The translations under genes and the position numbers were made by a program. The notes below the pieces were generated by a model. It did not search any database. It had not been told where the DNA came from and saw only the letters and a list, made by a program, of their open reading frames with translations. Of a stretch of DNA of 20,676 nt, positions 5,673-13,428 are shown piece by piece (positions within the stretch are counted from its first letter, which is position 1; every line of letters starts with the position of its first letter). Source of the DNA: a virus; the IMG/VR virus record IMGVR_UViG_3300037137_001960, positions 1 through 20,676 of that record. One strand, 5' to 3'.

Positions 5673-7295
5673 CCCTTGGTTCTTCGTTCCAGTACCGACC
5701 TCCCCCTGCGAACCTTGCAGGAGGTCGAGCAGATCGTCGTCATCGACAAGACCGGCCCTGGAGTCGCCCTCGGGGTGGGCACCGGTCGGGCGCTCATCGT
5801 GGGTGAGTTCCTGAAGGGGACGTTCATCCCCACGCAGGTCGTCTCCGACGCCGACTTCACCAACCAGTTCGGCAGCGTCTCGGACGTACTGTCGCAGGCG
5901 GCCAACGGGACGCAGAACGGCTCGGGGCTGCGGTACGAGGGCAACGGCGCCATCGCGCTGAAGAACAAGAGGTTCCAGGAACTCGTCATTCAGCGGGTCG
6001 ACACCGAGGCGACGGACACCGATGCGGGGGCCACCAAGGCCACCATCGACATCACGGTCGCAGGCACGCCGACGCCGACCGACATCGACCTCGTGATCCC
6101 GGCAGGTACCCGCTTCGCCGACGCCGCCATCGGGGTCGCGACGAAGGTGGTCGCGCTCTCGCAGGACGTGACCATCCCCAAGGGCACGGCGCTGCCCGTG
6201 GTGCTGCCGGTGCGCGTCTTCTTCGTGAAGGGCATCTCGGCGGTCATCGCGGAGATCGACACCGTGATCGAACCGGTCATCCCCGGGGCACCTCCGACGA
6301 CCACGATCACCGTGGTCAACAACGCGACCGCGCTGTTCCCGGGTGCGTCCGTGGCGGCGCTCGCGACGCTGGAGGAGAAGATCGAGAGCCAGTACCTCGC
6401 GGCCATCAACAAGACCCTCCCGGGCCAGGAGCCACAGGAGGGCGTGACGATCATCTGGTCGGCGCGGCGAGGTGCGACGGCATCCGTCATCCGAACCCCG
6501 CTCGTCAACAACGCCGATGACGCGGCTCGTTATGGACGAGGGCGCGTTGCGCTGGTGTCGGGCCCCCGCGTGGGCACCGCCGTCGGCGACTCAGCCACCG
6601 CGGCAGCGGCAAAGACCGCGGTGGACACGGTGACGACGGTGGAGTCGCCGGGGCGTGAGGATCGCAAGATCGTCAACTTCCCCTACGTCAAGCAGTTCGT
6701 CGACGAACTGGGCAAGAACGTCACGCTGGCGCCGGATAGCTTCATGGCGTCCACGCTGTCCAACTTCGCCGCCGAACTGAACCCCGGCGCGCGCAACGTC
6801 TACATCCAGCAGATCCAGGAGTTCGAAGACGCCTTCCAGGCGTCCTCGCTCGTGCGCGCGGACTACGTGAACTTCAAGGCCAACGGTGTCGCGGCGCTGC
6901 GTCTCGACCGCTCGGTGGGCTGGCAGTTCCAGTCGGGTGTCACCTCGGTCAACCCGGCAATCGATCCGACTCGCGCCCCGATCAAGCGTCGTCGCATGGC
7001 CGACGAGATCCAGGACAGTCTGGTCGACATCGCGGCCAAGTACAGCAAGGGGCCCGCAACGGCAGAGGCCATCGACTCCTTCACCGGCGAGGTCAGCGGC
7101 TACCTGACCGGGCTGCTGTCCCCCAACAACCCGGCAAGGCAGCGCATCGACGACTTCACCATCGACGCGAAGGGGGGCAACACCCCCGAACTTGTCGCCA
7201 TCGGCATCTTCACGATGATCGTGAAGGTGCGTCTGCTGGCGAGCATGGACACCATCGTCTATCAGACCCAGATCGGCGAGACGGTCACCCCGTAG
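5670..7295 (+). CDS. Contractile tail sheath protein
   Basis: The 541-residue protein is of normal size for a sheath and directly precedes the tube gene. The N-terminus PLVLRSSTDLPLRTLQEVEQIVVIDKTGPG leads into GRALIVGEFLKG and a 'gs..f...FGS' type segment (ADFTNQFGSVSDV), as in known sheath proteins. A central beta-rich insertion (residues about 110-235, Thr/Val-rich) fits the variable outer domain. The C-terminus has TIDAKGGNTPELVAIGIFTM and ends in a strand (ASMDTIVYQTQIGETVTP) able to take part in the inter-subunit strand exchange known for contractile sheaths. The start follows GAGGAG by seven nucleotides. The product surrounds the tube and contracts on infection. An abundant protein is expected. 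Confidence 0.88.
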   Translation: MPLVLRSSTDLPLRTLQEVEQIVVIDKTGPGVALGVGTGRALIVGEFLKGTFIPTQVVSDADFTNQFGSVSDVLSQAANGTQNGSGLRYEGNGAIALKNKRFQELVIQRVDTEATDTDAGATKATIDITVAGTPTPTDIDLVIPAGTRFADAAIGVATKVVALSQDVTIPKGTALPVVLPVRVFFVKGISAVIAEIDTVIEPVIPGAPPTTTITVVNNATALFPGASVAALATLEEKIESQYLAAINKTLPGQEPQEGVTIIWSARRGATASVIRTPLVNNADDAARYGRGRVALVSGPRVGTAVGDSATAAAAKTAVDTVTTVESPGREDRKIVNFPYVKQFVDELGKNVTLAPDSFMASTLSNFAAELNPGARNVYIQQIQEFEDAFQASSLVRADYVNFKANGVAALRLDRSVGWQFQSGVTSVNPAIDPTRAPIKRRRMADEIQDSLVDIAAKYSKGPATAEAIDSFTGEVSGYLTGLLSPNNPARQRIDDFTIDAKGGNTPELVAIGIFTMIVKVRLLASMDTIVYQTQIGETVTP

Positions 7296-7314
7296 CGACT
7301 GAAGGAGCCGGATC

Positions 7315-7761
7315 ATGGCCGAAACTCTGCGACTCCGAGGGCAAGAAGTCTCCCTGCGCATCACGCGGGGGGGCGTCTTGCAGGCGACCATCACCGCGAT
7401 CAAGAGCTTCTCCCTGGAAGTCTCGACGCGCATCCTCACCGACCAGTTCCTCGGGGAGACGACGATCCGCAAGGACGACATCTACGACGGCGTTCGCGGG
7501 GCGATGGTGATTCAGCCCGAGGGGCAGGACCTCCTGATCCTCCAGAACGCCATCAAGGAGCGGGCGCAGCGACGGACCGCGTTCGCCGTCTCTCAGGTCA
7601 ACATCACGGCGCGTCTCCAGTTCCCCAACGGGCAGACGCCGCTCCTGGTGGTCACCGACGCGAAGTTCGGCCCGATGCCCCTCAACATCGGGGCGCGGGA
7701 CGCTTACGTTGATCTGAACCTCTCCTACGAGGCGGACGACTACCAACTCGTATCGGCTTGA
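7315..7761 (+). CDS. Tail tube protein
   Basis: The 148-residue protein starts at ATG 7315 after a strong AAGGAG (7302-7307). Its size, beta-rich composition and position just after the sheath are those of a myovirus tail tube protein. It opens with a strand motif (TLRLRGQEVSLRITRGG), then has a helix-strand central part (LTDQFLGETTIRKDDIYDGVRGAMVIQPEG), and ends in strands (LNLSYEADDYQLVSA). The segment FLGE...D.i.dG..G.m.I is typical of such tubes. Hexameric rings of this protein form the inner tube through which DNA passes. TGA at 7759-7761 is 31 nt before the next start, and a hairpin lies in that gap. Confidence 0.83.
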   Translation: MAETLRLRGQEVSLRITRGGVLQATITAIKSFSLEVSTRILTDQFLGETTIRKDDIYDGVRGAMVIQPEGQDLLILQNAIKERAQRRTAFAVSQVNITARLQFPNGQTPLLVVTDAKFGPMPLNIGARDAYVDLNLSYEADDYQLVSA

Positions 7762-7769
7762 TCCGAGGG

Positions 7770-7798
7770 GGATATGAGGACAGGATGTCCTCATGTCC
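7770..7798 (+). promoter_or_regulatory. 13-bp hairpin burying the start codon of the tail chaperone
   Basis: The 5' arm 7770-7782 pairs with the 3' arm 7786-7798 around a GGA triloop. Twelve pairs are Watson-Crick and one is G-U (7773 with 7795). The start codon ATG 7793-7795 is wholly in the 3' arm, and the GAGG/AGGA ribosome binding bases (7777-7785) are in the 5' arm and loop. In mRNA this would repress initiation unless it is melted by ribosomes finishing the tube gene. As DNA, it is an inverted repeat that could also be an operator. Confidence 0.7.
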
Positions 7799-8173
7799 AT
7801 CATCGCGAACCCCACCGCCCCGCTGTCCCTCGTTTCGACTCGGCCTCGGTTCACCTACGATGTCCCGGAGGCCGCACGGCTGTTCTCCACGGACCCGAAG
7901 GAGATCACCTTCGAACCCCTGACGCTCGGTCAGGAGAAGCAGGCGCTCCAGGCGTCGAGCACCGCAGGCGCCCTCGGCTACGAACTGGCGAAGCACGCAC
8001 TCGTTGCGGCCGACGGCAAGCCGATCACCTGGGAGAACGCTGGCAAGGACAAGTTCCTGGAGGAGTTGTCTCCTCCCTGCCGGCAGCTTGTGTTGCACGC
8101 CTACGACGACATCCACAACCCGTCGATGACCGTGAAGGAGGCTTTTCTCAAGGGTCGTCGCACGGCGGTCTGA
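7793..8173 (+). CDS. Tail assembly chaperone, zero-frame product
   Basis: The 126-residue product lies between tail tube and tape measure, the standard position of the tail assembly chaperone pair. The sequence has a helical body (ITFEPLTLGQEKQALQAS, then GALGYELAKHALVAADGKPI) with a 'dG+.i.we..gk..fLe.Ls...+.lv..ay..ih' pattern usual for this class (residues about 75-110). TGA ends the frame at 8171-8173. A second frame, offset by -1, continues over and past this stop to 8361, as in lambda G/GT-type systems. The chaperone binds the tape measure protein during tail assembly and is absent from the virion. Start selection is discussed with the hairpin at 7770-7798. Confidence 0.8.
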   Translation: MSIIANPTAPLSLVSTRPRFTYDVPEAARLFSTDPKEITFEPLTLGQEKQALQASSTAGALGYELAKHALVAADGKPITWENAGKDKFLEELSPPCRQLVLHAYDDIHNPSMTVKEAFLKGRRTAV

Positions 8174-8361
8174 CCGACGTCATCGACGACCCTATCGAGA
8201 GACGCAAGCACTTGCGGTGGGTTCAAGTCGCGTACCTGGGGCGGTACGCGCATCAGCCCTACGCGGGGCTGTTGGACATGCTGCTGACGGACTTCCTGGA
8301 GTTGTACGTCGCTACCAGTGAGATCGTTCGCCGTGAGAGTGTTGCCACCCGCGAGGACTGA
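7793..8361 (+). CDS. Tail assembly chaperone, -1 frameshift fusion
   Basis: A -1 shift near the end of the zero-frame gene would join residues 1 to about 118 to a C-terminal extension of about 71 residues read in the frame ending TGA 8359-8361. The total is about 189 residues if the shift is at TTT 8144-8146. The extension is coding-like and helical (IERRKHLRWVQVAYLGRYAH, then GLLDMLLTDFLELYVATSEIV) and has no good start of its own: its first internal ATG (8278) is well inside the conserved part. The layout, an overlapping -1 frame between tube and tape measure, is the known signature of tail chaperone frameshifting. Its 3' end leaves GAGGA (8353-8357) as ribosome binding site for the tape measure gene. 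The slip site is not a textbook heptamer. Confidence 0.72.
8141..8155 (+). other. Candidate -1 ribosomal frameshift region
   Basis: Zero-frame codons here are GCT TTT CTC AAG GGT. The run T8143-T8146 lets a Phe-tRNA on TTT re-pair with TTT after a -1 slip, and GGT at 8153-8155 can re-pair as GGG. Neither is a perfect X-XXY-YYZ heptamer. The site lies within 35 nt of the zero-frame stop (8171-8173), where chaperone frameshifts usually occur. The exact site is uncertain. Confidence 0.45.
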
Positions 8362-8364
8362 GGC

Positions 8365-10116
8365 ATGGCTGACAACATCGACATCCACGGGACAATCTCG
8401 CTGGAGGACAAGGCCAGCGGGGCGCTCCACAGCGTTCAGCACGCGGCCCAGGGCGCGGGCCACTCCGCGCACGGTCTTGGGGAGCGGCTGGCGCACGTCA
8501 AGGAGCACAGCCTGGCGCTGGCGGCGTCTGTCGTGGGCGTGGGTTTCGGGTTGCACGAGATGGCGCACCTGGCGCTCCATGCGAACAAGCAACTCGACGA
8601 CATGCAGGATCACATCACGGGTGCGTACTTCGCCATGCTCAAGTGGCCCGAAGGCGCGACTGCGATGCAGAAGTGGAGCGCGAGCGGCAAGCAGGCGAAC
8701 GAAACCATCGAGTTGATCGAGCAGACCGCCTACGACTTCGCCCAGAGCGCCCCGGAGTTGGAGCAGTCCTGGAAAAGCATGGCTGCGGGGATGCTGACCG
8801 CCTCGGGGTCGACCGAGGAACTCAACCGGGCGTTCGTGGCGGCTGCGGGTGCGGCGGCGGCTCTTGGAACGAGCACGGCGGGGGCCGGGCAGCAGATGCA
8901 GATGATGGTGCGGACGGGCACGGTGATGCGGGGAGGGGGCGAGTTCGGGTCGTGGATGCGCGGCGTTATCGGGAACGTCAAGGAGTTCAAGCATCTGTCC
9001 GAGCACGCGCGTTTCGAGAAGCTGACGAACGCGATGGAGAAGCTCAAGCCCGCAGGGACCGCGGCGGCGCGGGGGTTCGATGAGTCGATCAAGCGTATCC
9101 AGATGAGCGTCGAGGAGGGGCTGCGCGATTTGACGAAGCCGCTGTTCGAACACCTGGGGCTGAAGTTAGAGGCGTGGGGGAAGAAGATCCGCGAGTTGCA
9201 GAAGTCGGGGCAGCTACATGAGTGGGCGGAGAAACTGGCGGGAGCCTTTCAGAAGATGGAGAAGGCGGGTGGTTTCCTGGTGGATCACTGGAAGGGGATC
9301 GCCGCGGTCGTCGCGGGCTCCAAGATCATGTCGGTGCTGGACTCCCTCAAGTCGATGTCGTCTGGGGTGGTCGGTGGGGCTCTCGGCGCCCTGACGGGGT
9401 TCAAGGGAGGGCTGGAAAAGGCCGGAGGCGCGGGCGATCTCCTCGGCACGTTGGGGAAGTTCAGCGGGGGGTTGTTGGTGGCGATTCCCGCCATCGTCGG
9501 GCTCACCGAGGCGCTGTCGAGTGCGGCGGTCGAAATCGCGGACTGGTTCGGGAAGAAGGTTGGGATGCGGGGCGCGAACATCGACCTGCTGTCGAGCACC
9601 CCGATGGAGGGCATGTTCAAGCGGGCGGGCCAGATCCTAAGTGGCGAGAAGCTACGCGCGAAGGGGAACGCCCGCGACGAAGGGGCCCTCGACGCGGGCA
9701 TCTTAGAGCAGCGACGCATCGCGGAGGGGCTGCTGCGTGGAACCGGGATGCTTGAAGGCAAAGGTTTCTCACCAGCTTTCAACGACGCGATGCTGGCTCT
9801 GGACGAGAAGGTCGTTGCGCGCTACGCGAAGCTCTTGGGCCTGGACCCGCTCCATGCCACCGCGGGAACAGTGTCAGGTGTTTTCCAGGAGATCATGTAC
9901 AAGGGTCTTCACGACCCACCACATGCGCGGAAGGACGCCACGGCGCCCGAGATCAAAGGAGCGGTGCCACCGGCCCCGCTTCTCACCGGGGACATCCACA
10001 TCCACATGGACTTCAAGGACGCGGACCCTGACCGCGTGATGCTGGAGTTCAAGGCGGGTCTGGAGACGATCGTGGATCGCGCGCACCAGAGTTCGCGGAC
10101 CTTCCATCACGGGTAG
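8365..10116 (+). CDS. Tail tape measure protein
   Basis: The 583-residue protein directly follows the chaperone frameshift gene. It is rich in Ala, Gly, Lys and His and largely helical. Hydrophobic stretches occur at about residues 49-71 (LALAASVVGVGFGLHEMAHLAL), 311-326 and 368-384 (LLVAIPAIVGLTEAL), as expected for a tape measure protein that later enters the host envelope. A Gly-rich region lies at about 340-370, and the C-terminus contains GDIHIHMDFKDADPDRVMLEF. It spans the tail lumen and sets tail length. At about 0.15 nm per residue, the upper limit would be close to 87 nm, a short tail for a myovirus. No peptidase or lysozyme domain is apparent. GAGGA (8353-8357) serves as ribosome binding site. 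Confidence 0.85.
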   Translation: MADNIDIHGTISLEDKASGALHSVQHAAQGAGHSAHGLGERLAHVKEHSLALAASVVGVGFGLHEMAHLALHANKQLDDMQDHITGAYFAMLKWPEGATAMQKWSASGKQANETIELIEQTAYDFAQSAPELEQSWKSMAAGMLTASGSTEELNRAFVAAAGAAAALGTSTAGAGQQMQMMVRTGTVMRGGGEFGSWMRGVIGNVKEFKHLSEHARFEKLTNAMEKLKPAGTAAARGFDESIKRIQMSVEEGLRDLTKPLFEHLGLKLEAWGKKIRELQKSGQLHEWAEKLAGAFQKMEKAGGFLVDHWKGIAAVVAGSKIMSVLDSLKSMSSGVVGGALGALTGFKGGLEKAGGAGDLLGTLGKFSGGLLVAIPAIVGLTEALSSAAVEIADWFGKKVGMRGANIDLLSSTPMEGMFKRAGQILSGEKLRAKGNARDEGALDAGILEQRRIAEGLLRGTGMLEGKGFSPAFNDAMLALDEKVVARYAKLLGLDPLHATAGTVSGVFQEIMYKGLHDPPHARKDATAPEIKGAVPPAPLLTGDIHIHMDFKDADPDRVMLEFKAGLETIVDRAHQSSRTFHHG

Positions 10117-10119
10117 CAC

Positions 10120-11316
10120 ATGGCCGACGCAAGCTCACAGGCAACGCCGTTCACGATCATCATCCTTGACGGGGATGAGGCGGGGACGGTCATCGAGTTG
10201 GAGGGGCGGTCGTTGCCCTACCGCCCGCTCAAGTTCACTGGACGGCAGCGGGTGAAGACGACGTGGTACCCCGGCGCCCCCGTCGCTACTCAGCAGGTCA
10301 TCGGGCCGACCGAGGAGCCCACGAGCATCAACGGTGTCTGGAAGGATCGCTACCTGGGGAACGGCGAGTCCGCGCGGTTGGTCAACGTCTTCGATCAGCT
10401 TCGCCGCGTCGGACGCTTGGTCGAGGTGCGCTGGGGCGGCGGGGTCATCACGACCACGAGCGCCGAGCGGTCGATCCTCAACGGGGTCGTCACTCAGCAG
10501 ACCACGCAGGACATCGGCACCGCCATCGTTCGTCGGGGGATCATCACCAAGTCAGAGTTCACCTGGGACCGTCCGCAGGATGTCGCCTGGGAGTTGGAGT
10601 TCACCTGGCAGAGCCGGGGAGAGAAAATCTCTCCGCCGAACTTCTCGACCGGGGGGCTCAATCCTACCGACGACTTCGCGGCATTCGCGGCGTCTGCCCG
10701 GGACGCAGCTACGACGGTGCAGGATTTCGCGGACGGATTCCGCGCCAAGGCTTTTGGGGCCTTCAACGAGTTGGCGTTCGCCATCGAGGGACCCCTCATC
10801 GTGTTGTCCTCCGTGGGTGACGCACTCAACACGTCCACCCAGATCGTCCAGACCATCGCGCTCTTGCCCATCAACATCGCGAACAACGTCATCGGGCAGG
10901 TGTCTTCGGTGATCGAGGCAACCCAGCAGTTGTTGGATGCGTTCGAAACTTTCAACTACGAGAAGCTGGCGCCGGAGGAGAACCCCCTCACGCAACTCCA
11001 GGTGCTCGTTGACGTGACTCGGATCACGAGCGGGCTGTCCCGCACGCAGGAGCAGGCGGCGCAGACGCGGCAGACGTTGCTGACGCAGATCGTGCCCGTG
11101 GTGCTGGCCGAGGTGCAGGTGCCTGCCGGTGTCGACCTTCGGGACCTGGCGCTCCAGTATTACGGCAACCCTGATCTGTGGCCGCTCATCGCGAACTTCA
11201 ACGGGCTGACGTCTTCGCGCGTGCCCAACCTGCCGAACGGCCCGAGCGACAACCCGGGGCTCCCCATCCGAGTTCCGAGGCAGACCGCCTCGCAGCTTGC
11301 CGCCTTCACCTGCTGA
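10120..11316 (+). CDS. LysM-domain baseplate / tail-tip protein
   Basis: The 398-residue protein starts three nucleotides after the tape measure stop with no Shine-Dalgarno sequence, suggesting reinitiation. The N-terminal part (residues about 10-165) is beta-rich and reads FTIIILDGDEAGTVIELEGR then LPYRPLKFTGRQRVKTTWYPG, as in tube-like or baseplate adaptor proteins. The middle is helical (residues about 180-320). Residues about 334-390 form a LysM-like domain: VPAGVDLRDLALQYYGNPDLW, then PLIANFNGL and a Pro-rich end with LPIRVP. LysM-bearing proteins follow the tape measure in many contractile systems and connect the tube to the hub, like T4 gp53-type proteins. Peptidoglycan binding is possible but not shown. 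Confidence 0.78.
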   Translation: MADASSQATPFTIIILDGDEAGTVIELEGRSLPYRPLKFTGRQRVKTTWYPGAPVATQQVIGPTEEPTSINGVWKDRYLGNGESARLVNVFDQLRRVGRLVEVRWGGGVITTTSAERSILNGVVTQQTTQDIGTAIVRRGIITKSEFTWDRPQDVAWELEFTWQSRGEKISPPNFSTGGLNPTDDFAAFAASARDAATTVQDFADGFRAKAFGAFNELAFAIEGPLIVLSSVGDALNTSTQIVQTIALLPINIANNVIGQVSSVIEATQQLLDAFETFNYEKLAPEENPLTQLQVLVDVTRITSGLSRTQEQAAQTRQTLLTQIVPVVLAEVQVPAGVDLRDLALQYYGNPDLWPLIANFNGLTSSRVPNLPNGPSDNPGLPIRVPRQTASQLAAFTC

Positions 11317-11319
11317 CGC

Positions 11320-13425
11320 ATGGCCACGGATCGTGTCACACGGCCCGCCGTCCTCATCAGGATGCAGATCCGGTTGGAGGACTTCACCGAGAGCGTCGAC
11401 CCGCTGGTCGCCACCGAGGAAAACGCCTTCAAGGCGAAGCTCGCCGGGCTGCTCACGACGCAGGCGAAGTTGGACATCCAGTTGTCGGAGGAGCGAGCAG
11501 AATCCGCACGGGGCTTCTTCGCCGTGGACCCGGAGATCCTCCGCAAGTCGCGGGCGGTGGCGGTGGAGATTTCTCAACTCACGTACAAGTTGGCGGGGAA
11601 ACGCTCCGAGCGAGGGGCGGCGTCGCTGGTCGTGCCACGGTCGTCATCGCAACTGACGGACCCCTACTCGGTAGAGGTGCTGTCCGTGCCGACGGACATG
11701 GCCCTGGAGATCAACAGCTTCCGTCTCGCGGACACGCTCAAGGCGTCCATGCCCTACAGGGACGCGCCGTTCGACAACCAGATCATCCGAGCGGCGCTCG
11801 TCGAGGTCTTCATGGGGGAGGTGCCGGCGGCGCAGTTCGCTTCGCCGGAAAGCTGGCAGCTTCCCATCGACCAGAGCACGCTCGTTTTCCGGGGCTTCGT
11901 TGACTCGTGGGACGACAGCCACGGTGAGGACGACACCGTGTCGTTTTCGGCGCGCAGCATGGAGTCGGTCCTCATCGACACCAAGGTACAACCTGCGGGC
12001 ATCCCGAAGGCAGGAAAGCCTGGCGAGAAGATCACGACCTGGATCGACAAGTTCTTCCAGACCATCCCCGCTGTGAGCGGCGGAGTTGGCGGGGTCGCGC
12101 TCCATGCCGTGCTGGACCCGAACATGGACCCGGCCGAGGAGCCGATCATCGACCGGGCGCTCGTCAACCGGGCGCTTCAGACGGCCAAGAGCCAGAACGC
12201 GGCCACGCAGTCGCTTCCCGGGCAGCCGCCCATTCCAGACCAGGCTCCGGTCACTCCAGGGGCCACCACCCCCGGAAGCGAGGAGGGAACCGGAGACGCA
12301 CGGGTGCCGGTGGCGTCGACCTCGGCAGGAGAGACGACCGCGTGGGACGTGGTTGTGGCGGTCTGCGAACTGGGCGGAGGGCTGCTGCCCACCTACGATC
12401 CGACCATCAACGCGAACGCCATCGTCTTGCGGCAACCGCAGACGACCTTCTCGGATGTCTCGGACGGGGTGAACTTTCCTGGGAGCCCTCTTGGGGACGA
12501 CACGCAAGTCGGCGACGGCTTTTCGCGGGCCTTGAAAGACGCCGACGGGGACACCTTCAGAACGGCGGTGCGGTTCTTCGTCTGGGGCAACAACATCAAG
12601 ACGATCAAGAAGTCGCGCAAGCTGGGGCGCATCAAGTCACCGACGGTCGAGGTCATCTGCAACGTCGAGGGGGCGTCGCCGAAGGAGCGCACGATCCGGG
12701 CGCGCTTCCCACCCACGAACTCCAAGCGCGCGACGCGCGTTGGCGAAAACGGCGCGGGGAAGCAGGAGGAGGTCGTCGTCCGAGTCGTCAAAGGAATCCG
12801 CAACAAGGCGCAGTTGGAGCAGGTCGCGGCCAGCCTCTACCACCAGATGAGCCGGCAGGAGACGGTGGTCACCATCGAGACGGACGACACGTCGAGCTAC
12901 ATCGATCACTCGACGACGCCATACCCCGAGAACAAGAACGACTTGTTCCGCATCCGTTCGGGCACTCCCGTTCGGGTGCTCGTCGCCAGTCAGTCAACCG
13001 ACGTGTCGCAGGGGCTCGTCGTGAACCAGCTTTCGGAAATCTGGGGCAAGCGTGGGGACGCCTTGCGTGACTTCCTGGAGCGGCAGATCGACCGTTTCAT
13101 CGACGTGCTTGGGTTCGAGGACATCGCTCGGATGCGTCGAACCTACAGCGCGATCTCGACGGCGTTCGAATCGGCACGGCTGTCGGACGTGTTCTACTGC
13201 CGTTCCGCCAGGCATCAGTGGAACATCGAGGATGGCTGGGCCGGGACCTTCGAACTGGTGAACTACATGCGCGTGCGCGGTGACCCGGCGAGCATGACGG
13301 CGGAAGCGCAGGCCATCAACAACGTGCGCAAGAAGCACAAGCCAGGGAAGGGCAAGAAGAAGCCTCTGCGCGAGGACACGAAGAAGGTTGTGGAGAACGC
13401 CGAGAAGGCGACGACGGCTGAGTAA
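11320..13425 (+). CDS. Baseplate hub protein (gpD / gp27-like)
   Basis: The 701-residue protein is placed between the LysM protein and the spike, as are P2 gpD-like and T4 gp27-like hubs. Hub-like features are SFRLADTLKASMPYRDAPFD (around residue 130), followed by LVFRGFVDSWDDSHGEDDTV and VSFSARSMESVLIDTKV (around 188-218). Residues about 300-325 are a Pro/Thr/Gly-rich flexible linker. A second beta-rich part follows, with FFVWGNNIKTIKKSRKLGRIK (residues about 419-439). The C-terminal tail from about residue 667 is very Lys-rich (HKPGKGKKKPLRE) and probably disordered. Length is larger than gpD (about 390), owing to the linker and C-terminal additions. It forms the trimeric hub on which the spike sits. 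There is no good ribosome binding site; the gap from the previous stop is three nucleotides. Confidence 0.78.
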   Translation: MATDRVTRPAVLIRMQIRLEDFTESVDPLVATEENAFKAKLAGLLTTQAKLDIQLSEERAESARGFFAVDPEILRKSRAVAVEISQLTYKLAGKRSERGAASLVVPRSSSQLTDPYSVEVLSVPTDMALEINSFRLADTLKASMPYRDAPFDNQIIRAALVEVFMGEVPAAQFASPESWQLPIDQSTLVFRGFVDSWDDSHGEDDTVSFSARSMESVLIDTKVQPAGIPKAGKPGEKITTWIDKFFQTIPAVSGGVGGVALHAVLDPNMDPAEEPIIDRALVNRALQTAKSQNAATQSLPGQPPIPDQAPVTPGATTPGSEEGTGDARVPVASTSAGETTAWDVVVAVCELGGGLLPTYDPTINANAIVLRQPQTTFSDVSDGVNFPGSPLGDDTQVGDGFSRALKDADGDTFRTAVRFFVWGNNIKTIKKSRKLGRIKSPTVEVICNVEGASPKERTIRARFPPTNSKRATRVGENGAGKQEEVVVRVVKGIRNKAQLEQVAASLYHQMSRQETVVTIETDDTSSYIDHSTTPYPENKNDLFRIRSGTPVRVLVASQSTDVSQGLVVNQLSEIWGKRGDALRDFLERQIDRFIDVLGFEDIARMRRTYSAISTAFESARLSDVFYCRSARHQWNIEDGWAGTFELVNYMRVRGDPASMTAEAQAINNVRKKHKPGKGKKKPLREDTKKVVENAEKATTAE

Positions 13426-13428
13426 ACG

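Noticed and set aside
7774-8170. ATG 7774 opening the chaperone's -1 frame as an independent gene
   Set aside because: The translation before about 8140 is Arg/Pro/His-rich off-frame sequence. Only the part after the overlap looks like protein, which fits a frameshift instead.
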